From CAWDJT01 sp963828705 (GTDB lineage Bacteria; Desulfobacterota; Syntrophobacteria; Syntrophobacterales; Syntrophobacteraceae): 64,000 bases of DNA. Below, one piece after another: positions 28,440 to 36,727 of the stretch. The translations under genes were made by a program, and so were the position numbers. The notes under the pieces were generated by a model. It ran no database searches, was not told the origin of the DNA, and worked only from the letters and a program-made list of their open reading frames with translations. Numbering within the stretch: the first letter of the stretch is position 1; the number at the start of each line of letters is the position of its first letter. The stretch lies in assembly GCA_963828705.1 (NCBI GenBank), contig CAWHGA010000034.1, forward strand, positions 62,001 to 126,000, given 5' to 3'.

Positions 28440-29035
28440 TCGCCCATCTGGAAGGGAAACTCCGGCACAAGTCGCCTGATTTTATCATCGTCGACGTCCA
28501 CGGCGTTGGTTACTGCGTTCAGGTGCCGCTCAGCACCTACTATGATCTCCCCGATACCGGCCAGAACGTATCCCTCAGCATCCACACCCATGTCCGCGAT
28601 GACACTCTGCAACTCTACGGTTTCAGAACTCTGGCGGAAAAGGAGATGTTTTTGCTGCTCATTGCCATCAGTGGTATTGGCCCGCGGTTGGCGGTGAATA
28701 TTCTTTCGGGAATCAGCCCCGAGGAATTGCGCCAGGTCATTTACTACGAAAACCGCACGCGCTTGCAGGGACTTCCCGGGGTCGGCAAAAAAACCGCGGA
28801 ACGGATCATTCTGGAGCTGCGCGATAAGTTCAAGATCAAGCAGGACGGCCCCAGTAAGACCGGCGTGGTCCCCAGCGAACCCCACGTACGGGATGACGCC
28901 TTTTCGGCACTGCTCAACCTCGGTTACCGCCCGGCCGAAGCCGAAAAAGCCCTGCACCAGGTGGAAGCGAGCGATGGGGACGGTCTGCCCTTGCCGGATC
29001 TGCTGAAGAAAGTGCTGAGCCTACTGGCGCATTGA
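28436..29035 (+). CDS. ruvA: Holliday junction DNA-binding protein RuvA
   Basis: 199 residues from the overlapping GTG at 28436, which matches the family length; an earlier in-frame start lies inside ruvC. Domain I begins IAHLEGKLRHKSPDF; helix-hairpin-helix motifs are seen as ISGIGPRLAVNIL and LPGVGKKTAERI; the small domain III at the C-terminus has AFSALLNLGYRPAEAEKAL. RuvA tetramers hold the junction and load RuvB. Confidence 0.95.
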   Translation: MIAHLEGKLRHKSPDFIIVDVHGVGYCVQVPLSTYYDLPDTGQNVSLSIHTHVRDDTLQLYGFRTLAEKEMFLLLIAISGIGPRLAVNILSGISPEELRQVIYYENRTRLQGLPGVGKKTAERIILELRDKFKIKQDGPSKTGVVPSEPHVRDDAFSALLNLGYRPAEAEKALHQVEASDGDGLPLPDLLKKVLSLLAH

Positions 29036-29112
29036 GCCAGAGGCGGTGAAAGCGTGAGGGTGCGAGAGCGATTCGAACAGGGCAGTGAGCGCTTCGGCTC
29101 GCTGGCACCCTG

Positions 29113-30159
29113 ATGGACGGGAAGGAAGGAATGGACGACGATCGGTTGATCGAACCCAGTCGCCACGAGGAAGACGTTCCTCTGGAAAACAACCTGCGTC
29201 CACGGCTTCTGGCGGAATTCATTGGCCAGAGCGCCTTGAAGGAGAACCTCGCGGTGTTCATTACCGCCGCGATCCAGCGCCAGGAATCTCTGGATCATGT
29301 TCTCTTTCACGGCAACCCGGGTCTGGGCAAGACTTCACTGGCAGCCATCATCAGCAACGAATTGGGGGTGAATTTTCGCAGCACTTCGGGGCCGGTGATC
29401 GAGCGGCCCGGCGATCTGGCAGCCCTCCTCACCAATCTGGAACCGCGCGACGTGCTCTTCATCGATGAAATCCATCGTTTGAACCATGTGGTGGAAGAAA
29501 TCCTCTACCCGGCCATGGAGGATTTCCAGTTGGACATCATCATTGGTCAGGGGCCGTCAGCACGCACCATCAAGCTGGACCTGCCACCCTTTACCCTGGT
29601 GGGCGCCACCACCCGCACCGGTTTGCTGTCGCCGCCGCTTCGCGACCGTTTTGGCGTGGTGCTTAGACTGGAATTCTATCGGCCCGAAGAACTACATCCG
29701 ATTGTGCTGCGTTCTGCCCGCATTCTCGGAGTAACTATCGATGATCAGGGGGCACTGGAGATCGCCCGACGTTCGCGCGGTACGCCGCGGATTGCCAATC
29801 GCCTGCTGCGGCGGGTGCGCGATTACGCCCAGGTCAAGGCCGATGGTCGGATAACCCGGACTGTGGCGGACCAGGCCCTAAAAATGTTGGATGTGGATGA
29901 GATGGGTTTCGACCGCATGGACCGCCAGATCCTCAGGACCATCATCGAGAAATACGATGGCGGTCCCATCGGAATTGAAACCTTGGCGGCGGCGGTCTCC
30001 GAAGAGAAGGATACCTTGGAAGACGTTTACGAACCCTTTCTGATTCAGGAAGGCTATCTGAAGAAAACCCCGCGCGGCCGGATGGTCACTCGCCGCGCCT
30101 ACGAACATCTGGGTCTGGCGGTACAAGCTGGTGGGCAGTTGCGGCTGTTCAACGAATAA
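29113..30159 (+). CDS. ruvB: Holliday junction branch-migration helicase RuvB
   Basis: 348 residues (an inner ATG six codons later is also possible). RPRLLAEFIGQ, Walker A GNPGLGKTS, Walker B LFIDEIHRLN, sensor GATTRTGLLS and the arginine-finger-region DRFGVVLRLEFY are all intact, and the C-terminal winged helix ends with TPRGRMVTRRAYEHLGL. It drives branch migration with RuvA. It is the last gene of the ruv operon and converges with tmcA. Confidence 0.96.
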   Translation: MDGKEGMDDDRLIEPSRHEEDVPLENNLRPRLLAEFIGQSALKENLAVFITAAIQRQESLDHVLFHGNPGLGKTSLAAIISNELGVNFRSTSGPVIERPGDLAALLTNLEPRDVLFIDEIHRLNHVVEEILYPAMEDFQLDIIIGQGPSARTIKLDLPPFTLVGATTRTGLLSPPLRDRFGVVLRLEFYRPEELHPIVLRSARILGVTIDDQGALEIARRSRGTPRIANRLLRRVRDYAQVKADGRITRTVADQALKMLDVDEMGFDRMDRQILRTIIEKYDGGPIGIETLAAAVSEEKDTLEDVYEPFLIQEGYLKKTPRGRMVTRRAYEHLGLAVQAGGQLRLFNE

Positions 30160-30201
30160 CGGCCTCCAGGCGATTTCATCGTTCGTCCCCTGCAACAAAA
30201 A

Positions 30202-30238
30202 CCCCCCAAGACCTCCTATGATCAAAGAGGCTGGGGGG
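30202..30238 (-). terminator. Intrinsic terminator downstream of tmcA
   Basis: On the minus strand a CCCCCC...CTC / GAG...GGGGGG hairpin is followed by TTTTTGTTG. It lies between the convergent ruvB and tmcA genes and ends the cytochrome transcript; the same stem may also stall transcripts from ruvB, though no T-run follows on that side. Confidence 0.75.
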
Positions 30239-30323
30239 TAAAATACTTCCTCCCGCCAAGCCGGCTACCCACTGGTGACCACTACTAACTTGCAGGTTGC
30301 CGCCTGTGGCTTGCCGAGCCGCA

Positions 30324-30716
30324 CTATTTGGTGTGGCAGGAACCGCACATCACTGGACCGGTTTTCTTGCCTTGAGCCACCATGTCTTGATGACAGCCTT
30401 TGCAGCGTTGGTGATAGGCGTTCAGGATCGGTGTCGGGTTCTTGGCGGTAGCCACCTTGCCGTGGCATTCAGCACAAGTCTGCCCGGTCACATCGCCTTC
30501 ATCCTTGATTTTGTTGTTACCGTACTGATCGGAATCGTGATGGCACCGGCTGCAGAAGATGATCTTGTCGTGCTTGGTGTGGTTAAAGAGCGCCGCAGGC
30601 CGTTGGTGGGTCGGTAGGGCGTCGTTTTTGATGCTTTTGATGTCTTCCTGAGACATGGCGAGCGAAACGGAGAATATCATTACGGCCATCACCACGAAAA
30701 TTATCCGGTATTTCAT
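30324..30716 (-). CDS. tmcA: Tetrahaem cytochrome c3 (TmcA-like)
   Basis: 130 residues with a signal peptide (IIFVVMAVMIFSVSLA) and four CxxCH haem sites at C55, C81, C105 and C124. Extra histidines H46, H49, H60 and H102 are placed to be the sixth ligands, as in cytochrome c3. It would accept electrons from periplasmic hydrogenase or formate dehydrogenase and pass them to the membrane Tmc complex. The tmcC-tmcB genes lie upstream on the same strand. In Desulfovibrio the cytochrome gene comes first; here it comes last. Type I versus type II cannot be settled by eye. Confidence 0.85.
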   Translation of the reverse strand: MKYRIIFVVMAVMIFSVSLAMSQEDIKSIKNDALPTHQRPAALFNHTKHDKIIFCSRCHHDSDQYGNNKIKDEGDVTGQTCAECHGKVATAKNPTPILNAYHQRCKGCHQDMVAQGKKTGPVMCGSCHTK

Positions 30717-30784
30717 GAATTCCCCCCGACATTCAGGACCCTGCGGCCAGCAGGATCATAATCAATCATGAAATGACTCCGGCA

Positions 30785-30816
30785 GGAGCGCCCGCCACCC
30801 GCGGTGGGCCCGCTCC
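30785..30816. repeat. GC-rich palindromic repeat between tmcB and tmcA
   Basis: GGAGCG (30785-30790) pairs with CGCTCC (30811-30816), with CCACCCGCGGTGGG forming an inner stem. It lies in the ~200-base gap between tmcB and tmcA and may be a REP-like element or an mRNA stabiliser. Confidence 0.5.
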
Positions 30817-30923
30817 CACAAACTGGCAATTCGGTTGCATACATAGCCGACTCAAAGCTGGTGAGCCGGTGTCGGCAAGCATTGCCGCCGGCCTCACGCT
30901 CGCTGACCGGGCGCACCCAGCCG

Positions 30924-32309
30924 CTATTCTTCCCCCGCCTCGTTTTCCTCGTCATCATCATCCGGTGGCTGGAATTCTTCTGGAATGACCATGATTTCGG
31001 TGAGGATCTCCTTGAAGGATAAAACCTTGACTCCCAGTTTATATTCCTTATTCAGATCGTTGATCTGGTCATAGCAATTGTGGCAGGGGGTGATCACGAT
31101 CTTGGCACCGGTGGCCTTGATCTGATCCGCCTTAATGCGCCCCGATTCGATACGCCGCACTTTGAATTCCGGCCCCATCGGGATGTAACCACCACCGCCA
31201 CCGCAGCAGTGATTGTGGTCACGATTGGGAGTCATGTCACGGAAATCCTTGGCGATGTATTCGATGATCTTGCGCCCTTCCTCCCAGAGTCCGCCGTTGC
31301 GCGACACGTTGCAGGGATCCTGGTAGGTGACCGGCTCTTCCAGCTTGTGGGCGATCTGAATGCGGCCATCACGCAAGTACTCGTAGAATAACTGTACCGA
31401 ATGGATGACTTCGATTGGGGGTTTGCCATTCAAATAACCGGCAAAGTATGGACCTTCAAACAATGCGGAACGAAAGGCATGGCCGCATTCGGTGATGAGT
31501 ATCTTTTGCACCCCCAGTTCCAGGGCTTTGTCGTACATGTTCTTGACGATTTGGCCGGCCAGAGCGCGATCCCCCGCAAACATGGCGAGATTGGTACAAT
31601 CCCACCCAGTGGTAGGCATCGTCCAATCTTCCTTGGCAACCGTAAAGATCTTCGCGGCCATACCGATGTCTTGAGGATAATACATGGGTTCACGCGCGTT
31701 GACCGTGTACATGTATTTGGCGCCTTGTTTGTCAATGGGAATGGTCAGACCACTCATTTCTTCCCCGGTTTCTTCGGCCATCCAGGTCAGGGTCTCGACA
31801 TAGTCCTCCGTAGCCATCCCCATCTGGTTGCCGGTGTCCCGGTAATTGACGCTTGTCCGTGCCAGGCCTTCGGGCACAACCCCCTGGGACCAGCAGACCG
31901 TCCGCGCCGTGGAGATCATAGTGGCGATGTCGATCCCAAAGGGACAATACATGGAGCACCGCTTGCATGTGGTGCACTCGCCCCAGACAATGTCGTAGCA
32001 TTTCTCGAGGAACGCGCGGTCGACATTGCCCTTGCGGCGGTACATCTCCCCAAGAGTAGCCTTAAACTTGTACGCTGGGCTGGTGCGCGGGTCCCGGTTT
32101 TTGGCCAGGTAGAAAAAGCAGCTTTCGGCGCACAACCCACAGCGGGCACAGATGCTCAACCAGGTGCGGATGCGCGCCCCGTTGTTGGCATCCAAAATCT
32201 GTTTGATCTTTTTGACATCAACCGGCTTCTTGACCACTTCTGCCGCAACGGTTTTCTCCGCCACACTCGTTTCTTCGGTACCGATTTCTTTTTCTGCATC
32301 TTCTGACAT
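30924..32309 (-). CDS. tmcB: HdrD-like CCG-domain FeS protein TmcB
   Basis: 461 residues. Two 4Fe-4S groups near residues 54-64 and 104-114 read CARCGLCAESC and CTTCKRCSMYCPFG. The C-terminal half has CCG-type motifs, including ITECGHAF and CCGGGGGYIP, then TPCHNCYDQI. This is the TmcB/HdrD arrangement that takes electrons from the membrane cytochrome b to a cytoplasmic acceptor. The ends are acidic. It follows tmcC by 37 bases. A DsrK-like assignment is less likely given the neighbouring cytochrome c3 and the absence of other dsr genes. Confidence 0.87.
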   Translation of the reverse strand: MSEDAEKEIGTEETSVAEKTVAAEVVKKPVDVKKIKQILDANNGARIRTWLSICARCGLCAESCFFYLAKNRDPRTSPAYKFKATLGEMYRRKGNVDRAFLEKCYDIVWGECTTCKRCSMYCPFGIDIATMISTARTVCWSQGVVPEGLARTSVNYRDTGNQMGMATEDYVETLTWMAEETGEEMSGLTIPIDKQGAKYMYTVNAREPMYYPQDIGMAAKIFTVAKEDWTMPTTGWDCTNLAMFAGDRALAGQIVKNMYDKALELGVQKILITECGHAFRSALFEGPYFAGYLNGKPPIEVIHSVQLFYEYLRDGRIQIAHKLEEPVTYQDPCNVSRNGGLWEEGRKIIEYIAKDFRDMTPNRDHNHCCGGGGGYIPMGPEFKVRRIESGRIKADQIKATGAKIVITPCHNCYDQINDLNKEYKLGVKVLSFKEILTEIMVIPEEFQPPDDDDEENEAGEE

Positions 32310-32345
32310 CGATGAACTCCTGCCAGCTAGGTTGTGCCGTAAGGA

Positions 32346-32996
32346 TCACCACGAACGGGCGCCACGCCGTCCCCCCATCTCAAAACCAATGAACGTCCGG
32401 GTGAAGAAGAACAGGACCATATGGCCCAACTTGCTGAAGGGAATCACGATCAATAAGATTTCGCTGAACAGGATGTGCAAAATGAGGATGATTTCATAGG
32501 GACCCCAATGATGGTAGGCCATGACTCCGGTTACAAAGGGGGTCAGGGTCAGCAAGAGCAGGGTGTAGTCCCAGGCGCTGGTGAGGATGCGGACTTCCGG
32601 GCGAACCAAACGCCTGACAAAAAGAAAAGCTCCGGCACCGACGACCACCATGGCGAGGATGTCAGCCAGCTGATCGGACATGGACCAGAGGCTGACCCCG
32701 AAGGATTCATCCCACAGCATATTGTGTGCGTTCAAGAACAGCGGAACACCCAGCAGCAGGACATGGAAAACCAGAAACACCAAGGCAAAGACCGGTTGCT
32801 GGCGAAGAGAAGCACTCCCCCAGGGGATGAGCCAGTGGAAAATGGAGCGGAAAGCCCAGGATGCACTGGCATGGTTGTAAAATACCCGGTCCCTTTCCCG
32901 GCTGAGCCCGGCCAGGAAGGCCACACGCACAATGAGGCCGCCGATGAAGATGATAAACGTCACCCAAAGAGCCGGACCTGTCAAGAAGGCATACAT
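32346..32996 (-). CDS. tmcC: NarI-like membrane cytochrome b TmcC
   Basis: 216 residues with five hydrophobic helices and histidines in helices fit for b-haem binding (FRSIFHWLIPW, FLVFHVLLLG, VMAYHHWGPY, ILHILFSE). This is the NarI/DsrM-like membrane subunit that carries electrons between periplasmic cytochrome c3 and TmcB. It is the first gene of the tmc group; a TmcD homologue was not seen downstream. Confidence 0.85.
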   Translation of the reverse strand: MYAFLTGPALWVTFIIFIGGLIVRVAFLAGLSRERDRVFYNHASASWAFRSIFHWLIPWGSASLRQQPVFALVFLVFHVLLLGVPLFLNAHNMLWDESFGVSLWSMSDQLADILAMVVVGAGAFLFVRRLVRPEVRILTSAWDYTLLLLTLTPFVTGVMAYHHWGPYEIILILHILFSEILLIVIPFSKLGHMVLFFFTRTFIGFEMGGRRGARSW

Positions 32997-34099
32997 AGCG
33001 TTTTGACTCCCCCCTCGTGGTTGTTGTCAATCATTCATCAAGGTAAATTAGTTCAAACATTCACGTTATCCGAATAACGAAGCAAACATGAAAACCCTGG
33101 CGGGTATCGTCCTGGCGACGTAAATGAAGGGCATCAAAACTCGAATTCCAGAGGACCATGGGCAGCTACCAGAATGTGCAAACCGGGCATTGATTGTCGA
33201 CCACAAACGTTCCTCAACGGGTGAATATTCTAGAACGAACCGACCCCAAAAGCAATTGCATATTTTGTGTCCAGCTTACTTTCTCAATTGCGCTCTATTT
33301 CACATGGTAGTTGAAGGTTCACCGACCTTGCTCGTCGTGACTCGGTGATAGCACCGAAGTGTCAACGGTTTATTTCGTGCTTACCGCCCGTTCAGCTTTG
33401 CGTCGGTGTGCAGGCCTTGTAGCTGAGCCGCTGTCTGTCCAAAGCTAAGGAGTCGTCGAGAATTGCTCCGGCACTGTGAGCTTCTTCCATAGCGTCACCC
33501 GCGCGCCGGCGGAGGCCCAGAACCGGTAGAAAAGGCTGGATTCACGACTGCGCACATAGGCGATAACTTAACGAGCAGCGAGAGACAAGGGTTTAGACGA
33601 TGGACAGCCGGGGAGCCATCCTTCCCTTGCGGCCCATGACCCAGAACGGTAGCGCCGCCTTCCACGGCGGCGAGTTAGCGGTTGGATGCACATGTACCTT
33701 CGTCCGCGTAACACGAGAGACACCGCCGCTTGTATAACTCGCGCGGCGGTGGGGATAGATCCTTGCAATTATAGGCCTTCCCGCGCTAGCATGCGTTGCC
33801 TTGAGAGTGCAGAAAGCAGGTCAACGCTCGCGGTCGGGGTGGGGGAATCGAGTTGCCTTTCTGTCGCTGGTTCCGCAGGCAGCAATTGATCGATGAACTA
33901 ACAAAGAAGCTGGCACATTAAAAGACTGAATGTATTGGCAAAAAGTCGTTACCAAGGCGAAAGCCGGGGTCCAGGCGAACTATAATTAAGATCCATGGAT
34001 TCCGGCTTCCGCTGGAATGATAAAGATGATGGTGTTTTTCGACATTTTCATGACCAACAGAAATTGGATGGCGACGATTCGGTGGGGTGGTCACGGAAT
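32997..34099. other. Gene-poor 1.1-kb region
   Basis: No open frame here has a ribosome site, length or composition that convinces me. It contains a reverse match to the palindrome end seen after rlmE (33649-33661), a GCCGCCTTCCACGGCGGC hairpin, and a degenerate dispersed repeat at its right end. It may be eroded sequence; I cannot name a source. Confidence 0.5.
33945..34020. repeat. Degenerate copy of the dispersed palindromic repeat
   Basis: The order gtcgttacc-aaggcgaaagccggggtccag ... tggattccggcttccgctggaatga matches the cleaner copy at 63482-63553 with mismatches. The right half has been read as the start of the next coding frame (MDSGFRWND), which is why a later start was chosen for that gene. 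Confidence 0.7.
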
Positions 34100-35800
34100 A
34101 TGATGAAATTTCGATCTGATAAACTGCCTAAAGCCGACTCGGACTGGGGACGGTATTGGGGATGGTTGCCGCTTGTCGTTCTTTGTGTGGTGCTCTATGG
34201 TTCCGGGATCACCCGCTTGCCGCCGGTGGACCGGGATGAAGCGCGGTTTGCCCAAGCAAGCCGGCAAATGCTGGAGACCCGGGATTTTGTTCGGATCCGT
34301 TTTCAGGATGTACCGCGGCACAAAAAGCCCATCGGCATCCATTGGCTGCAGGCGGCATCGGCGGCCACGTTTGGTCCGGCCGATCACCGGCCGATTTGGC
34401 CCTACCGCTTGCCGTCCTTGTTGGGGGCTCTGCTGGCAGTGGTCTCGACGGCTTTCTGTGGGAGCGTTCTGTTCGACCGTTCGACTGGCCTTCTGGCTGG
34501 CCTGCTCCTGGGCAGTTGCTTGCTCCTCGCCATGGAAGCCCATCTGGCCACCACCGATGCTATGTTGCTGGCTACCGTCGTGGCGGCCCAAAGCGCGCTG
34601 GGGTTTTGCTATCTGCAAACCCAGCGGGGTGAGCCGGTGGCCACTGGTACCGTAGTCACGTTCTGGGTGGCACAAGGCGTGGGCTGGCTGCTTAAGGGGC
34701 CGGTCATCACTCTGGTTTGCGGTCTTACCGTGGGCGCGCTCTGCCTGGCTGATCGCCGCATTCGCTGGTTGAAGGCGCTCCGCTTTTCCTGGGGGCCGAT
34801 TCTGATGGTGGCCTTACTGTGCCCCTGGGCCTTTGCCATCCAGAAGGCCACGCAAGGGACCTTTTTCCAGGATGCGGTCCGTAACGATCTGCTGCCCAAG
34901 CTCCTGGGCGGGCAGGAATCCCATGGTTTTCCGCCAGGATATTTCCTCCTGCTAATGCCGCTGACTTTCTGGCCGGCATCACTGTTCTCCGGCCTGGCTC
35001 TGCACCAGGCATGGAAGTACCGCGGCGCGGCTGCGGTACGATTCTGTCTGGCCTGGTGTCTGCCCACCTGGCTGGCCTTTGAATTGATTCCCACCAAGTT
35101 GCCCCATTATATTTTGCCGGCCTATCCGGCGCTGGCTCTCCTGGCCGCACGCGCTGTCAGTTTGTTAACTGAGGGTGGGGCGGTACCGATCACCAGTCGC
35201 TGGCTGCGTTTGGGGGCGCTGGCTTGGGGTGCTATGAGCGCCATATTGGGGGCAGCAATAGTGGCTTTGCCCTGGCGGCTGACCGGTCAATTTCAGCCCC
35301 TGGCCCTGCTGGCGGCAGCCGCGGCGGTTGTGTCACCTGCGGTTGCGGTTAGATACGTGTGGCTAGGGCGTTTTCAAACGGCAGCGCGACTGGTGATTGT
35401 GGGTCCATTGCTGACCCTGGTGCTCCTGTTTCAGGGTATCTTGCCATCCCTGGATCCGTTGTGGCTTAGTCGCGGCATTGCCCAAGCCGTGTCGCATCGT
35501 CTTGCTCCAAAAGGGAGCTCAACCCCGGTGGTAGCTGCCGGTTATCATGAGCCTAGCCTGGTCTTCCTGCTGGGTACCGACACCAAACTGCTTTCCGCGG
35601 AAGAAGCGGCATGTTATCTGCGAGAACACCCTGAAGCCTTGGCGGTGGTCAGCAATGAGGCAGAACCGGTCTTTCAGCAGAAACTGACTGATCTGGGCCA
35701 GGTTGTGGAGGGTGTGGATACGATTCGGGGGTTCAACTATACCAAGGGCCGATGGCAGACGATCAGGCTCTATGTCTTGGGAAATCCGCATGGCCGCTGA
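34100..35800 (+). CDS. ArnT/PMT-family lipid-linked glycosyltransferase
   Basis: About 566 residues from the twin ATG at 34100/34103; upstream codons are repeat DNA. The first periplasmic loop has PPVDRDEARFAQASRQML with the catalytic Asp and then HKKPIGIHWLQAAS, as in ArnT and other GT-C (PMT_2) enzymes. Ten or more membrane helices follow, and a C-terminal soluble domain. These enzymes transfer a sugar from a polyprenyl-phosphate carrier to lipid A, protein or another acceptor at the periplasmic side. The ArnC-like gene at 10-11 kb could make its donor. The acceptor is unknown. The 3' end overlaps the PAP2 gene. Confidence 0.88.
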   Translation: MMKFRSDKLPKADSDWGRYWGWLPLVVLCVVLYGSGITRLPPVDRDEARFAQASRQMLETRDFVRIRFQDVPRHKKPIGIHWLQAASAATFGPADHRPIWPYRLPSLLGALLAVVSTAFCGSVLFDRSTGLLAGLLLGSCLLLAMEAHLATTDAMLLATVVAAQSALGFCYLQTQRGEPVATGTVVTFWVAQGVGWLLKGPVITLVCGLTVGALCLADRRIRWLKALRFSWGPILMVALLCPWAFAIQKATQGTFFQDAVRNDLLPKLLGGQESHGFPPGYFLLLMPLTFWPASLFSGLALHQAWKYRGAAAVRFCLAWCLPTWLAFELIPTKLPHYILPAYPALALLAARAVSLLTEGGAVPITSRWLRLGALAWGAMSAILGAAIVALPWRLTGQFQPLALLAAAAAVVSPAVAVRYVWLGRFQTAARLVIVGPLLTLVLLFQGILPSLDPLWLSRGIAQAVSHRLAPKGSSTPVVAAGYHEPSLVFLLGTDTKLLSAEEAACYLREHPEALAVVSNEAEPVFQQKLTDLGQVVEGVDTIRGFNYTKGRWQTIRLYVLGNPHGR

Positions 35801-36437
35801 ACAGGGAACAACATGGCGCTCTCCGATGTTGGTGGGATCCTCGATTATCGCCCTTGGATTCTGCCTCTTTTCTTATTATTATCTGGATATTCGCATTGCG
35901 CACTACTGTAACTCGATAGCATCTCCTGTCAAAAATATCTTCGAGCAGATTACTGGTTTTGGAAAATCCACCTGGTATCTTGTTGGTAGCGTATTATCTT
36001 TCTTGTATTTCAAATTTATTCGCATAGACCGCAAATTATCCAGCAGATCCATTTTTATCTTTCTAGCTATAGTTATTTCTGGTGTGATAACTGATATCAT
36101 AAAATACATCCTTGGACGCTATCGCCCAGAAGCACTTTTTCAACAAGATTTATATGGTTTTGTTTGCTTTCAACATAGTCATAGTATGACATCATTTCCA
36201 TCCGGCCATGCAAACACGATTACTGCTATTATGTTTTCATTATATTTGATATACCCAAGATACTGGTTGGCATTTCTCCTGGTTGCCCTGCTGATAATGG
36301 CTAGTCGCATCGTGATCTGTGCTCACTACCTGAGCGATGTAGTGTTCGGATCATATCTGGCCATATTGACCACGCTCTATATTAAAGATGTGTTCATCAG
36401 AAAAAACGTCAATATATACTCAATGATCCCCCGATGA
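35790..36437 (+). CDS. PAP2-family membrane phosphatase, AT-rich
   Basis: About 215 residues from the ATG at 35790, which overlaps the glycosyltransferase end. Six helices and the three phosphatase motifs are present: KYILGRYRPE, SFPSGHANT and SRIVICAHYLSDVVFGS. Relatives dephosphorylate undecaprenyl pyrophosphate or lipid A. Coupling to an ArnT-like enzyme suggests recycling of the lipid carrier or trimming of lipid A. Base composition from about 35870 on is far more AT-rich than anything around it, which suggests horizontal acquisition. Confidence 0.87.
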   Translation: MAAEQGTTWRSPMLVGSSIIALGFCLFSYYYLDIRIAHYCNSIASPVKNIFEQITGFGKSTWYLVGSVLSFLYFKFIRIDRKLSSRSIFIFLAIVISGVITDIIKYILGRYRPEALFQQDLYGFVCFQHSHSMTSFPSGHANTITAIMFSLYLIYPRYWLAFLLVALLIMASRIVICAHYLSDVVFGSYLAILTTLYIKDVFIRKNVNIYSMIPR

Positions 36438-36467
36438 CATCTTCTTTCTTCACGGTTTGATGCAGAT

Positions 36468-36676
36468 TCACGGGTCGGCGGCAGCGATCCGCGGGCCGCT
36501 CTTCATCACCTGTCCGGGCAGTGGCATTCCCACGATGGTTTCCAACAGCCGGGCGGCCATGATGATCGCCTCCAGATCAATACCGGTCATCACTCCCATA
36601 TCTTCCAGCATGTAGACCACGTCTTCTGTGGCCAGGTTGCCATCCGCCTGGGGGACGTTGGGACAACCGCCGTTAA
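36468..36676 (-). pseudogene. C-terminal remnant of hydroxymethylglutaryl-CoA lyase
   Basis: On the minus strand about 69 codons read GGCPNVPQADGNLATEDVVY, then MLEDMGVMTGIDLEAII and AARLLETIVGMPLPGQV, ending in a TGA at 36468. The GGCP and GN-ATED signature belongs to the HMG-CoA lyase end (TIM-barrel and metal region). The homology stops around 36676 and no upstream part exists; priA begins at once. It is a fragment, not a working gene. Confidence 0.75.
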
Positions 36677-36727
36677 TTCAACAGCACCGAGTGGGGCAAA
36701 TAGCGTCCGTTGTGTCAGTCGCTGTTG

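Noticed and set aside
29041..29110. tRNA-like T-arm sequence (gttcgaatc on the minus strand) between ruvA and ruvB
   Set aside because: No complementary T-stem, anticodon arm or acceptor stem can be formed around it.
33995..34099. Extended N-terminus of the ArnT-like protein (MDSGFRWND...)
   Set aside because: These codons are translation of the dispersed palindromic repeat; the true start is taken at 34100.
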